From: Loigolactobacillus backii | GTDB taxonomy: Bacteria > Bacillota > Bacilli > Lactobacillales > Lactobacillaceae | Assembly (NCBI RefSeq): GCF_003946275.1 | Contig: NZ_RHNQ01000011.1 | Span: 1-46,064 of the forward strand | Reading direction: 5' to 3' | Length of the DNA: 46,064 nt | The notes under the pieces: generated by a model | Told to the model about the DNA's origin: nothing | Database searches by the model: none | Seen by the model: the letters and a program-made list of their open reading frames with translations, nothing else | Made by a program: the position numbers and the translations under genes | Shown: positions 28,369 through 37,071 of the stretch, in pieces | Layout: each line of letters starts with the position of its first letter | Position numbering within the stretch: the stretch's first letter is position 1

Positions 28369-28490
28369 ACCAAATAGAACTTAGGAGGGCCATGTTTCGC
28401 GTGCACGGTTTTCGTGCTAGAAGAATGGACATCCTCCGGAAATAGGATTTTGCGGCTTGATGCAAAATAGACTAAATAGAACTTAGGAGG
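28362..28490 (+). repeat. Two-hairpin structured element before the rsmA ribosome binding site
   Basis: A 27-bp sequence with one mismatch occurs at 28362-28388 and 28464-28490; the first copy includes the rnmV stop, and both end in CTTAGGAGG. Between them lies the core. Hairpin I: CCAT/ATGG, TTC/GAA, and GCACG/CGTGC. Hairpin II: ATTTTGC (28447-28453) with GCAAAAT, where the argD copy has TTTTTGTGT/ACACAAAAA. TCCTCC (28432-28437) is complementary to GGAGGA of the rsmA ribosome binding site and nearly so to the upstream decoy copy, and ATCCT/AGGAT can form an alternative stem. Translational switch or duplicated insertion; unproven. Confidence 0.7.
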
Positions 28491-28496
28491 AAAATA

Positions 28497-29375
28497 ATGG
28501 CAGAGGATGAACGGCCGATCGGCACTCGCAGTCGTACGCGGGAGATTTTAGATACTTATGGTTTATCGTTTAAAAAAAGTCTTGGCCAAAACTTTTTAAC
28601 TGAACCAGCAATTTTAAATGAAATTATTACTACGGCCGATTTAACTACGACGGATGATGTCATTGAAATTGGACCAGGAATCGGTAGCCTAACTGAACAA
28701 TTGGCGCAACGTGCTCATGAGGTTCTCGCGCTAGAAATTGATCAACGTTTGATTCCGATTTTAGCGGATACGTTAGCCGCCTATAAAAATGTAACGGTGA
28801 TTAATCAGGATGTATTAAAAAGTGATTTGGCGACACTCGTTCGTGACCATTTGGATGGAAAGCACCAAATTAAGGTAGTTGCTAATTTACCGTATTACAT
28901 CACGACGCCTATTTTATTGCGGTTATTAGACAGTGATTTGGATTTCACACAAATTGTGGTAATGATGCAGCGTGAGGTTGCGGAACGTTTGGCCGCTGAT
29001 TCGGGAAACAAGGTTTATGGCTCATTAACGGTTGCCGTTCAGTACCGAATGCAGGTTGATATTGCCCATATTGTGCCAAAGACAGTTTTTGTACCACAAC
29101 CTAATGTTGATTCGGCGATCGTTTCACTAACCAAGCGAACAGATTGTACGGAAAGTGCTAATGACTTTAAGGCTTTTTCACGATTGGTCAAAGGGAGCTT
29201 TGCTAAACGGCGTAAGAGTTTGTGGAATAATTTACTGGCGCTCTATGGGAAGGATGAATCTACCCGTGAGCACTTGACGGCGGCCTTAACGGCGGTTGAT
29301 ATTAGTCCTGGTAAGCGTGCTGAACAATTAAGCATTACTGACTTTGTCCGTTTGGCAAACGCAATAAATTTGTAA
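28497..29375 (+). CDS. rsmA: 16S rRNA dimethyladenosine transferase (KsgA)
   Basis: Dimethylates A1518 and A1519 of 16S rRNA during small-subunit assembly. 292 residues: KKSLGQNFL, the SAM-binding IEIGPGIGSLTEQL, and the catalytic NLPYYITTPI. The C-terminal helical domain has FAKRRKSLWNNL. The start is six bases after AGGAGG, which is the downstream arm of the direct repeat bounding the structured element, so this element lies in its 5' leader. Confidence 0.97.
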   Translation: MAEDERPIGTRSRTREILDTYGLSFKKSLGQNFLTEPAILNEIITTADLTTTDDVIEIGPGIGSLTEQLAQRAHEVLALEIDQRLIPILADTLAAYKNVTVINQDVLKSDLATLVRDHLDGKHQIKVVANLPYYITTPILLRLLDSDLDFTQIVVMMQREVAERLAADSGNKVYGSLTVAVQYRMQVDIAHIVPKTVFVPQPNVDSAIVSLTKRTDCTESANDFKAFSRLVKGSFAKRRKSLWNNLLALYGKDESTREHLTAALTAVDISPGKRAEQLSITDFVRLANAINL

Positions 29376-29407
29376 CTGCTACTAGAAAATTCATTGGGAT
29401 ATTTAAG

Positions 29408-29436
29408 TTGCAACGAAAAACGGCTTGTGGTATAAT
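29408..29436 (+). promoter_or_regulatory. veg promoter P1
   Basis: TTGCAA (29408-29413), 17-bp spacer with an extended TG, TATAAT (29431-29436). Its last T is the first base of the -35 box of P2. Confidence 0.75.
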
Positions 29437-29464
29437 TGCAAATTTTGTAAAATCGTGTTATACT
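29436..29464 (+). promoter_or_regulatory. veg promoter P2
   Basis: TTGCAA (29436-29441), 17-bp spacer, TATACT (29459-29464). It abuts P1 exactly, 28 bp downstream, giving tandem promoters. Confidence 0.75.
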
Positions 29465-29493
29465 AATATTCATCTTAAGAAGAGGTGAAACGA

Positions 29494-29751
29494 ATGCCAA
29501 TTACACTAGCGAGCATTAAGGAAAATCTCGATAGCAAAGTCGGACAAAAAATGATGGTCGTTGCGCAGGCTGGACGCAAGAAAATCACTAAGCGAAAAGG
29601 AATTCTTCACGAAACTTATCCTGCAGTATTTGTTGTAGACTTAGATCAAGAAGAAAATTCTTTTGAACGTGTTTCATATAGCTATGCGGATCTTCTTACA
29701 AAGTCTATTGAAATCAAGTTCGATGATGATAAGCAAAACGTTGCATCGTAA
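29494..29751 (+). CDS. veg: Veg family protein
   Basis: 85 residues matching Veg (DUF1021): ITLASIKENLDSKVGQ, AGRKKITKRKGILHETYP, VSYSYADLLT. In Bacillus subtilis Veg is highly transcribed and affects biofilm gene expression; biochemical role unclear. ATG 29494 follows AGAGGTGA, so I prefer it to GTG 29485. Two abutting strong promoters upstream agree with high expression, and a terminator follows. Confidence 0.95.
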   Translation: MPITLASIKENLDSKVGQKMMVVAQAGRKKITKRKGILHETYPAVFVVDLDQEENSFERVSYSYADLLTKSIEIKFDDDKQNVAS

Positions 29752-29773
29752 ATAAAAATTTAAGTGAGTGATA

Positions 29774-29830
29774 TTGCAGTCTGTTAGGTTGTTTGGCCTA
29801 GATTAGCGACTGCTGTTGCTTATTTTTTTT
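29774..29830 (+). terminator. Terminator after veg
   Basis: GCAGTC (29776-29781) pairs with GACTGC (29808-29813), extended inward by TTAGG/CCTAG; a run of eight T follows. Confidence 0.75.
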
Positions 29831-29896
29831 GCTCTTTTTATTTACTGAAAAATCAGTATAATAAGAAACAAATTAAAAACGGCTTGGGGCAAAGCA

Positions 29897-30060
29897 ATGA
29901 TTACGGAGAAGGCGGCGGCCAAAATACGCCAATTTGGGGTCGATGTCGGTAGTAGCTCAACTATTTTTAGCTTATGTAATAAACAATTTGGGCCCAACAC
30001 ATTTACAACAGTATGCGCGGTTTTTGCCAGGAGGTTTACCTAGTTCACTCCTTACATTAA
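29897..30060 (+). pseudogene. ispE: ispE remnant (4-diphosphocytidyl-methylerythritol kinase)
   Basis: The veg-purR interval normally holds ispE (about 285 codons). Here ATG 29897 opens MITEKAAAKI, the IspE N-terminus, which runs at once into VDVGSSSTIFSLCNKQ, like the C-terminal GSGPTxF block. After a frame change near 29990 follow AQHIYNSMRGFCQEVYLV and HSLH with TAA at 30058, a clear IspE C-terminus. About 230 internal codons are missing. A TATAAT box (29857-29862) remains upstream. Lactobacilli generally make isoprenoids by mevalonate, so the loss should be harmless. The flanking 29831-29896 and 30061-30103 contain nothing else recognisable. Confidence 0.85.
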
Positions 30061-30103
30061 AACATTGATGGGATTAAATGGTCTTACTGCTTCTTTTTAA
30101 TTC

Positions 30104-30138
30104 AAATTTCGGTTGATTTCTAATTATTTCCGAACAAT
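30104..30138. promoter_or_regulatory. Inverted PurBox pair
   Basis: ATTTCCGAACAAT (30126-30138) fits the PurBox consensus AWWWCCGAACWWT at all positions. AAATTTCGGTTGA (30104-30116) is its inverted partner with three deviations. The pair precedes purR, as expected for PurR autoregulation. Confidence 0.75.
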
Positions 30139-30184
30139 TTAGGCTAATTTGGGTAAATCGCTAGTTTTTTAAGAATAATATCTT

Positions 30185-30190
30185 TATAAT
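30185..30190 (+). promoter_or_regulatory. purR -10 box
   Basis: TATAAT, 41 bp before the start codon and downstream of the PurBoxes. The -35 region (near 30162) is poor, which fits a controlled promoter. Confidence 0.5.
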
Positions 30191-30231
30191 GAGTAAGCAA
30201 ACTTTTTGAAAATGAAAATTGAGGTGTACTT

Positions 30232-31062
30232 ATGAAGATCAGAAGAAGTGAACGGTTGATTGATATTACTCATTACTTACTGGAAAGACCGCATACGTTG
30301 ATTCCGCTAACTTTCTTTGCAAAGCGCTACGAATCTGCAAAATCATCGATAAGTGAAGATTTAGGCATTATCCGCCGAACCTTTGCAACACGGGGGACAG
30401 GGATTCTTGAAACGGTACCTGGGGCCGCAGGTGGTGTCCGTTTTATTCCGACAATTAGTGAAGAAGAAGCAAAACAATTTATTACTGAAATGACAGTGCG
30501 TTTGGCTGAACAAAGTCGTTTGTTACCTGGTGGTTACGTTTATTTGTCCGATTTACTTGGACAACCAGAAGTGTTGCGCCAAGTTGGACGTCTAATCGCC
30601 ACGCAGTATGTCGATCAAAAGATTGATGCAGTTATGACAGTTGCGACTAAGGGCGTGCCCATTGCTCAAAGCGTTTCAATGTACTTAAATGTTCCTTTTG
30701 TTATCGTTCGACGGGATTCAAAAATTACGGAAGGTTCAACGGTAAGTGTCAATTACGTTTCTGGTTCATCAGAACGTGTTGAAAAGATGGAATTATCGAA
30801 ACGTAGTCTACCGCGTGGCGCACGAGTACTGGTTGTGGATGACTTTATGAAGGGTGGCGGTACAGTTAACGGTATGCGCAGCCTGATTACGGAATTTGAA
30901 GCTGAATTAGTTGGTATAACCGTATTTGCTGAATCAACCTTTGATGGTCCACGGGCGATTGATGATTACACTGCGTTATTATCAGTAGATAAAGTAAACA
31001 GTCAGAGTGATACTATCCACGTTAAGGCGGGTAATTATTTACAACGCGCATTTAAACATTAA
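30232..31062 (+). CDS. purR: Purine operon repressor
   Basis: PRPP-responsive repressor of purine genes. 276 residues: a winged helix (RRSERLIDITHYLLE, SSISEDLGIIRRTF) in the first 75, then a phosphoribosyltransferase-like domain with the PRPP loop VLVVDDFMKGGGT. GAGGTG precedes ATG. A perfect PurBox and an inverted partner lie upstream. The next gene (VanZ-RDD) starts 20 bp downstream and may be read through. Confidence 0.96.
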   Translation: MKIRRSERLIDITHYLLERPHTLIPLTFFAKRYESAKSSISEDLGIIRRTFATRGTGILETVPGAAGGVRFIPTISEEEAKQFITEMTVRLAEQSRLLPGGYVYLSDLLGQPEVLRQVGRLIATQYVDQKIDAVMTVATKGVPIAQSVSMYLNVPFVIVRRDSKITEGSTVSVNYVSGSSERVEKMELSKRSLPRGARVLVVDDFMKGGGTVNGMRSLITEFEAELVGITVFAESTFDGPRAIDDYTALLSVDKVNSQSDTIHVKAGNYLQRAFKH

Positions 31063-31081
31063 AAAGTTTGAGGGTGATTAA

Positions 31082-32239
31082 GTGGCCAGCTATTTGTTTC
31101 CCATTAAAATGGCTTTACTTGTTTTTCCACCGCTTGCGTTGGTTATTACAATACCGTTCTTGGTATTACAGTATCGGCGTTACGGTGCGTTAACTTTTTG
31201 GCGTGCTTTTGTGCTGTATACATTTGTCTTTTATTTATTGTCGGCCTATTTTCTAATTATTTTACCATTGCCAACACGGACAAGTGTGGCGCTGTTAACC
31301 ACGCCAAAGTATAACTTACAGCCGTTAATGGTGTTTCGCCAATTCTTTGATAACACAGTATTACAGCCATTACACCCAAGCACTTATTTACCGGCCCTAA
31401 AGCAACCAGGATTCACACAACCGTTTTTTAACCTTGTACTAACGATTCCCTTTGGCATTTACCTACGTTATTACTTTCAACGTTCGTTAAAACAGACGAT
31501 TTTACTATCCTTTTGTTTAACGTTATTTTTTGAAACCACGCAGTTAACTGGTTTATATGGTTTGTACGTCCGGCCTTATCGGCTATTCGACGTTGATGAT
31601 TTATTAATAAACACATTAGGTGGCATCTTGGGCTATTTCTTAGCACCAATTTTTATTAAGCTATTCCCATCGTATTCAGATATGAGTATTGCTGATTCAA
31701 AAAAGGGAAAACGGGTAAGTTATACCCGTCGGTTTATTGCCTTTATTATTGATTGGGGTATTGTTTTAATGGCCACGGTTACTAGTGTTGTCGCTGTTCA
31801 CCGGCTGCTAGGTATTTTTGGACTGAGACAATATCTAACTGGTATCTACATTGTGATGGTACTTGGTTATTTTGTCTTAATTCCGTTACTTACTAATGGA
31901 ATGACAATTGGAAAATGGTTCGTCCGAATTCAAATGGTGAGTAATAAGGCCAAGGCAACTAGTATTACGGTAGGTCAATTGTTAGTCCGCCAAAGCGTTC
32001 TTTACCTGGGAATTTTACCGGTGTTTGTTTACTGGTTTCCAAGAATGGCCCGGGCGGCATTACATGCACCTTACCGCCAGGTCGATTTTTATTTATTGCT
32101 AACTTTGGTAATGGCTATCTTGGCCGCCGTCTTTTGTGTTCACGTTTTAGTGAGTATGTTGTTTCATAATGATCGGTTAATTTATGAACGATTAAGTCAT
32201 ACTAAACAAATTAGTACCGTTACAACACAGAATCGATAA
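31082..32239 (+). CDS. VanZ-like and RDD-domain membrane protein
   Basis: 385 residues, start GTG 31082 after GAGGGTGA. The N-terminal 200 residues form a VanZ-like domain with about five hydrophobic segments (RTSVALLTTPKYNLQPL, PFGIYLRYYF, YRLFDVDDLLINTLGG). The C-terminal part, after a basic linker (KKGKRVSYTRRFIAFIIDWG), is an RDD domain with about four segments. VanZ is associated with low-level teicoplanin resistance and RDD proteins with ion exchange, but this fusion, common in lactobacilli, has no settled role. Directly downstream of purR. Confidence 0.88.
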   Translation: MASYLFPIKMALLVFPPLALVITIPFLVLQYRRYGALTFWRAFVLYTFVFYLLSAYFLIILPLPTRTSVALLTTPKYNLQPLMVFRQFFDNTVLQPLHPSTYLPALKQPGFTQPFFNLVLTIPFGIYLRYYFQRSLKQTILLSFCLTLFFETTQLTGLYGLYVRPYRLFDVDDLLINTLGGILGYFLAPIFIKLFPSYSDMSIADSKKGKRVSYTRRFIAFIIDWGIVLMATVTSVVAVHRLLGIFGLRQYLTGIYIVMVLGYFVLIPLLTNGMTIGKWFVRIQMVSNKAKATSITVGQLLVRQSVLYLGILPVFVYWFPRMARAALHAPYRQVDFYLLLTLVMAILAAVFCVHVLVSMLFHNDRLIYERLSHTKQISTVTTQNR

Positions 32240-32300
32240 AAATGACCAGCAAGTATCTACGCTTTTAGCGAGATATTTGCTGGTCGTTTTTTTGCGGATA

Positions 32301-33482
32301 TTATTGGTTATTTGTTTGCTTTTCGCCGGTTGTTCGATTACCCAAGGCAAAGAACACAGTGGCCAGTAATATACTGCACACACAAAGTAGGAAGACTAGT
32401 TGGTAGGAGCTAGATTCAATAATTGTGGCACCAACTAAAGGACCAACTGCGCGGCCCGCCGAAGCAAAGACGTTGACAAGACCTTGGTAACGTCCCTTTT
32501 GGCTTAAGGTCACACGTTGATCAACGTAGGTCGAAACAGCAGGTAGTGCTAGTATTTCGCCAATCGTTAAGACGCCCATTGCTAAAATAAAAAGGTGGTA
32601 TGATTTGGCGATTAAAAGTAAGGCAAAAGACGATGCAAAGAGTGTAAACCCAAGGTACATTCTACCGTGTAAATGCTTTAGTAAAAACTGATCGAAATAA
32701 GTTAAAATTGGCTGTAATAAAACAATTAAGACGGCGTTAAATGTCCAAAGAAGGCTGTAATCTTTAACGGTCATTTGGTGGGCAACCATGTAGGCGGCAA
32801 TATTGCTTTGCCACTGTTCGTAGGCCACCCAAGTAACGAATAAGGTAAATAATAGCAAAAAGATTTGGTGTTGACTGCGTCGATTGAGTACTTGAGTTGC
32901 GGCCTTTGCCCTATTAATTGGGTTCTTAATTGGATCAACGCGGTAGGTAATGGCGGCAACAATTAAAAATAGCGCGAATAAACTGAACGCTAAGACGAAA
33001 ATGTAGGTAATACCATAGGGTAAAATGAAACCAACTATCAACGTTCCTAGGACAAGGCCTAAGTTATTTGTAAAGTATAAAAGGTTAAAGACATAGCTAG
33101 CTGGTCGTCCGGCCACAACCGTTGCAAAAGAATTAATGCAAGTGGCCACGATTCCGTTTCCCAAACCAGATAAAATTAGAAATAGTGGGTAGGCAGGCCA
33201 ACCGTGGAAGAAGATCAAAAAACCGGTGGCGATCGTAGCCAAGCTAATACCACAAAGCGTCGTGTAGTAACGATTCCAGCGATCGAATAAAAGGCCACCA
33301 AGGTAATTACCGATGATCATAAATAATGAATCGGCAAATAAAACAATTCCGGCCGTAGTTAAACTTTCGTGCAAGTATTCATGCATGTAAATTGTTGTTA
33401 GTGGCCAAATAAAACTAATCCCAGTGTTGGTGATTAGCGATCCTAATAGTAGCCATTTTAAACTTAGCGTCTTTTTCTGCAC
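32301..33482 (-). CDS. Major facilitator superfamily transporter
   Basis: 393 residues with about 12 hydrophobic segments, and a D-x-x-x-R-type loop after segment 2-3 (GGLLFDRWNRYY), typical of drug:proton antiporters. I start at GTG 33482, which follows GGGAGG by 11 bases and gives the N-terminus MQKKTLSLKWLLLGS; the longer frame to ATG 33584 adds 34 residues unlike a transporter. It converges on the VanZ-RDD gene. Substrate unknown; a multidrug-type exporter (MdtG-like) is a guess. Confidence 0.88.
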   Translation of the reverse strand: MQKKTLSLKWLLLGSLITNTGISFIWPLTTIYMHEYLHESLTTAGIVLFADSLFMIIGNYLGGLLFDRWNRYYTTLCGISLATIATGFLIFFHGWPAYPLFLILSGLGNGIVATCINSFATVVAGRPASYVFNLLYFTNNLGLVLGTLIVGFILPYGITYIFVLAFSLFALFLIVAAITYRVDPIKNPINRAKAATQVLNRRSQHQIFLLLFTLFVTWVAYEQWQSNIAAYMVAHQMTVKDYSLLWTFNAVLIVLLQPILTYFDQFLLKHLHGRMYLGFTLFASSFALLLIAKSYHLFILAMGVLTIGEILALPAVSTYVDQRVTLSQKGRYQGLVNVFASAGRAVGPLVGATIIESSSYQLVFLLCVCSILLATVFFALGNRTTGEKQTNNQ

Positions 33483-33603
33483 TACTTCTAATACCTCCCA
33501 ACTTTTAATAGCTATTTTTGGCGAACCAGGCGCACACCTATCAATGACGTTGTCTATTGCAATTGCCAAGTAAGGTTGAGCCATTATTGGTATTCCCTAG
33601 GCT

Positions 33604-33655
33604 ATGTTTGAAAAATGCTTTAACTAGTATTTCCCTGACTAATTTGGTGTAACCG
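33604..33655 (+). repeat. Module A repeat
   Basis: ATGTTTGAAAAA, TAACTAGTATTT, CCTGACTAATTTGGTGTAAC and GTGTTTG in order: one of the best-preserved copies, joined directly to module B. Confidence 0.65.
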
Positions 33656-33938
33656 TGTTTGAAAAGCAGATTCCTGTGGTGACCGAAACGAACTTAGTCG
33701 CGAGCAGTTATGGACTTTGTAACTGTGCTCCTTGGCGAATTTTGCCACAAGAATAGATAACATTCGAGGCAGCAAAAGTTATTTGCAAATAACTAGCCAT
33801 ACTTGCGAAGTAGTAGTTGAACGGACAACGTCTGAACATCAAAATTATTAGCGCCTTAGGTTGCGCTTCAGACTTTGGTTTATCCAAGTCCAATCGACAT
33901 TGTCAGTAATGCCCGGAACCTGGTGCTTTTTCAAACAC
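33655..33938 (+). repeat. MITE-like repeat (module B), 284 bp
   Basis: The ends are GTGTTTGAAAAGCAG and GTGCTTTTTCAAACAC, an imperfect inverted pair. The interior shares blocks with 18712-18935 and 21425-21470 in reverse orientation (e.g. the GGACAACG..CATCAAAATTATTAGCG block). No transposase gene. Confidence 0.65.
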
Positions 33939-33967
33939 TTCCTAAGTATGAGCCGTGTGTACCTGAA

Positions 33968-34006
33968 GGCTCCTCCAGTCAATTATTATAACTGACTGGA
34001 GGAGCC
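33968..34006. repeat. Perfect 14-bp hairpin
   Basis: GGCTCCTCCAGTCA (33968-33981) pairs with TGACTGGAGGAGCC (33993-34006), loop of 11. There is no T-run, so not a standard terminator. It contains both AGGAG and its complement. Confidence 0.75.
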
Positions 34007-34168
34007 GTCCGCTACGAAATAAAGAACATTCTCATCTGAAGCTTATTTTCAAACACACGCTTGATCGTATTTTAAAATTACTTTTGTGTAACAAAGCTAG
34101 TTTTAATTGAATTTACGTTTATATTAGGAGTTATAGATTAATTATTAAATTAAGGGGGTTTGAGGCCC

Positions 34169-34465
34169 ATGGATTGTACTTATTGTCAAAGGGAAGATTT
34201 TGTTTTAGAAAATAAACTAGCCGGTGCCTTTTTTTCGGATAAGCCACGAGCAAAAGGTGATATGTTAATTATTCCTAAGGCACACGTTGAGAATTTTGTT
34301 AAGCTAAGTCCGAAGCAAAAGGCAGCAATTGATCAGCTAATTTTTTTAACTAAGAAATACCTTGATCAAAAATACCAGCCAAGTCACTATAATCTTGTTG
34401 TACCAGAGGAAGATAAAATTACGGCACCGAAGCACCTTTACATTAATTTGGTACCCGGCTATTAA
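34169..34465 (+). CDS. HIT-like protein with a degenerate histidine triad
   Basis: 98 residues. The N-terminal CTYC, FFSDKPRAKGDMLIIPKAHV and a following helix match HIT-family nucleotide hydrolases. The triad that should read HxHxH near the C-terminus is HLYINLVP (89-96): only one histidine is left, and the protein ends four residues later. So it is unlikely to hydrolyse nucleotides in the HIT way; a binding role or decay is possible. ATG 34169 follows AGGGGG by ten bases. Confidence 0.75.
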   Translation: MDCTYCQREDFVLENKLAGAFFSDKPRAKGDMLIIPKAHVENFVKLSPKQKAAIDQLIFLTKKYLDQKYQPSHYNLVVPEEDKITAPKHLYINLVPGY

Positions 34466-34490
34466 AAATCAATAAGTTTGACCTAGTACC

Positions 34491-34519
34491 TTGTTGCTTT
34501 AATTTTTCTAGGATATGAT
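34491..34519 (+). promoter_or_regulatory. glmU promoter
   Basis: TTGTTG (34491-34496), 17-bp spacer, TATGAT (34514-34519), about 44 bp before glmU. Confidence 0.55.
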
Positions 34520-34562
34520 AAAGAAGTAAAATAATGAATTGGATAAGAATGGAGCGTTTTTA

Positions 34563-35942
34563 ATGATGTCTCGGTACACAATAATTCTTGCGGCTGGTCA
34601 GGGTACGCGCATGAAATCAAAGTTAGCCAAAGTATTGCACCCAGTTTGTGGTCGGCCAATGGTAGATCACGTTTTAACGCAGGTTGAGCAGATTAATCCG
34701 GACAAAGTGGTTACGATTGTTGGCCATGGTGCCGGTGAAGTTGAAGCGGTGTTAGGCAAACGAACTGAGTACGTTTTACAGGCAGAACAAAAAGGTTCTG
34801 GCGATGCTGTATTGCGCGGGGAACCAGTGTTAGGCGATCTAGATGGTATGACCCTAGTCGTCAGTGGTGATACACCGCTGCTCACTGCCAAGACTTTTGA
34901 GCAACTCTTTGAGTACCATAAAGAAAAGGGTGCTAAGGCAACTGTTTTAACCGCAGTTGCGGATGATCCAACTGGCTATGGCCGGATTATTCGGAATGAT
35001 TTAGGTGTTGTTGAAAAGATTGTTGAACAAAAGGACGCTAGTAAAGAAGAAGCAGCAATTAATGAAATTAATACCGGTGTTTATTGCTTTGACAACAAAA
35101 CATTATTTGCTGCATTGCATGAGGTTGGTAATGACAACGCCCAAGGTGAGTATTATTTAACCGATGTTATTGGAATTTTGAAGCAAAAAGGTGAAATTGT
35201 TTCGGCTTTTAAAATGAAAGATTTTGAAGAATCCATGGGCGTCAATACCCGGGGAGCGCTTGCTAACGCAACACGGGTGATGCAGCGCCGGATCAACGCC
35301 GAACATATGGCCAATGGTGTCACGCTAATTGATCCTACAACGACGCGGATTGATGTTGGGGTTAAGATTGGTGCCGACACAACAATTGAGGCCGGTGTAT
35401 TGTTAAAAGGACAAACAGAAATCGGTGAAGATTGCTACGTTGGTTCACACTCAGAATTACGTGACGCTAAGATTGGTGCTGACGTGACGATAACCAGTTC
35501 AACAATTGAAAAATCGGTTATGCATGCCCACAGTAATATTGGCCCAATGAGTCATCTTCGGCCTAACTCAGAAATTGGCGAATACGTTCATATTGGGAAC
35601 TTTTGTGAAGTTAAAAATGCTCAGATTGGCGCTTACACGAAGGTCGGGCACCTCACTTACGTTGGCGACGCAACTTTGGGTCAACACATCAACGTTGGCT
35701 GCGGCGTTGTCTTTGTTAATTATGATGGCTTGGATAAACACCACACAGACGTTGGTGACTGGGCATTTGTTGGTAGTAACGCGAATATTGTGGCGCCGGT
35801 TAAGGTTGCCGATCACGCCTTTATTGCGGCTGGATCAACGATTACGGCCGATGTTGATTTTCATGATATGGCCATTGCTCGTGCCCGACAGGTGAACAAA
35901 CCAAATTACTGGGATAAATTACCACATGAGCCAGAAAATTAG
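34563..35942 (+). CDS. glmU: Bifunctional GlcNAc-1-phosphate uridyltransferase / glucosamine-1-phosphate acetyltransferase
   Basis: Makes UDP-GlcNAc for peptidoglycan and teichoic acids. 459 residues. The N-terminal pyrophosphorylase has [19 protein letters not shown]. The C-terminal left-handed beta-helix of hexapeptide repeats ([31 protein letters not shown]) ends in the acetyltransferase site ([12 protein letters not shown]). ATG 34563 is eight bases after GGAG; ATG 34566 is equally possible. prs follows after 148 bp, the usual order. Confidence 0.97.
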   Translation: MMSRYTIILAAGQGTRMKSKLAKVLHPVCGRPMVDHVLTQVEQINPDKVVTIVGHGAGEVEAVLGKRTEYVLQAEQKGSGDAVLRGEPVLGDLDGMTLVVSGDTPLLTAKTFEQLFEYHKEKGAKATVLTAVADDPTGYGRIIRNDLGVVEKIVEQKDASKEEAAINEINTGVYCFDNKTLFAALHEVGNDNAQGEYYLTDVIGILKQKGEIVSAFKMKDFEESMGVNTRGALANATRVMQRRINAEHMANGVTLIDPTTTRIDVGVKIGADTTIEAGVLLKGQTEIGEDCYVGSHSELRDAKIGADVTITSSTIEKSVMHAHSNIGPMSHLRPNSEIGEYVHIGNFCEVKNAQIGAYTKVGHLTYVGDATLGQHINVGCGVVFVNYDGLDKHHTDVGDWAFVGSNANIVAPVKVADHAFIAAGSTITADVDFHDMAIARARQVNKPNYWDKLPHEPEN

Positions 35943-36090
35943 GCTTTCATGAAAATAATATTAGTTTTTTAACTGACGCTTGATTTGTTGTTGTAAATTG
36001 AATATCATTGGAACTGAGTGTTTTACTCGATAAACAGTGAATTATTTGGTGATTTGTTGAAGCGCACTAAAATTATAAATGGAGGCTCTT

Positions 36091-37068
36091 ATGTCAGAAC
36101 ATTATTTTGATCCGAAGCTAAAAATCTTTGCTTTGAATTCTAATAAGCCATTAGCGGAGAAGATTGCGCAAGAAGTTGGTGTTGAATTAGGCAAAACAAC
36201 TGTTACTAAGTTTAGTGATGGTGAGATTCGGATCAACATTGAAGAAAGTATTCGTGGTGATCAAGTCTACGTTATACAATCAACATCGGCACCAGTTAAT
36301 GATAACCTAATGGAATTGATGGTTATGATTGATGCATTACGCCGCGCATCGGCTGCTTCAATCAATGTTGTTATTCCTTATTATGGTTATGCTCGGCAGG
36401 ATCGTAAAACACGTTCCCGGGAACCAATTACGGCTAAGCTTGTTGCCAATATGTTAGAAATGGCCGGAGCCACGCGAATTTTAGCTTTAGATTTACATGC
36501 GGCACAGATTCAAGGATTTTTCAATATTCCAGTTGATCATTTGATGGGAGCGCCCTTGATTGCTGACTACTTCTTAACACATGGTGTTGATAAGGATGCC
36601 GTTGTTGTTTCACCTGATCATGGTGGCGTAACGCGGGCACGTAAGCTAGCTGAATTTTTAAAGGCGCCATTAGCAATTATTGACAAACGCCGTCCACGAG
36701 CTAACGTTGCTGAAGTAATGAACATTATTGGTGACGTTAAGGGTAAGAAGTGTATCCTGATTGACGATATGATTGATACGGCCGGCACGATTACTTTAGG
36801 TGCCCAAGCTTTGATGGATGCTGGTGCAACCGAAGTTTATGCCAGCGCCACACACCCCGTTCTTTCTGGTCCAGCGATTCAACGAATTTCTGATTCCGCA
36901 ATTAAGCAATTAGTTGTGACGGATTCAATTCAATTACCAAAAGAAAAATTAATTGATAAAGTTGTCCAAATTTCAGTTGGCCCATTGATGGGTGATGCGA
37001 TTAAACGTATTCACGAAAATAAGCCAGTTAGTCCATTATTTGAGAATAAATTTCATAAAGACGCTTAG
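36091..37068 (+). CDS. prs: Ribose-phosphate pyrophosphokinase
   Basis: Makes PRPP, the effector of PurR and precursor of purines, pyrimidines, histidine and tryptophan. 325 residues: [16 protein letters not shown], the ATP-loop region [26 protein letters not shown], and the PRPP loop [16 protein letters not shown] 36091 follows GGAGG; ATG 36079 overlaps that site. A class I, phosphate-dependent enzyme by similarity. A repeat-rich gap with an 18-bp palindrome follows. Confidence 0.97.
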   Translation: MSEHYFDPKLKIFALNSNKPLAEKIAQEVGVELGKTTVTKFSDGEIRINIEESIRGDQVYVIQSTSAPVNDNLMELMVMIDALRRASAASINVVIPYYGYARQDRKTRSREPITAKLVANMLEMAGATRILALDLHAAQIQGFFNIPVDHLMGAPLIADYFLTHGVDKDAVVVSPDHGGVTRARKLAEFLKAPLAIIDKRRPRANVAEVMNIIGDVKGKKCILIDDMIDTAGTITLGAQALMDAGATEVYASATHPVLSGPAIQRISDSAIKQLVVTDSIQLPKEKLIDKVVQISVGPLMGDAIKRIHENKPVSPLFENKFHKDA

Positions 37069-37071
37069 CGA

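Larger units (their letters stand above)
33483..34168. other. Gene-free region of repeats before the HIT-like gene
   Basis: It holds a module A copy (33604-33655), a 284-bp module B (33655-33938) and a perfect 14-bp hairpin (33968-34006). The remaining 34007-34150 is AT-rich and presumably contains the promoter of the HIT-like gene. The small open frame on the minus strand near 33800 is inside the repeat and has no family pattern. Confidence 0.6.

Noticed and set aside
33708-33893. Small minus-strand gene within the repeat before the HIT-like gene
   Set aside because: Lies wholly in module B; its homologous segments in other copies do not keep the frame.
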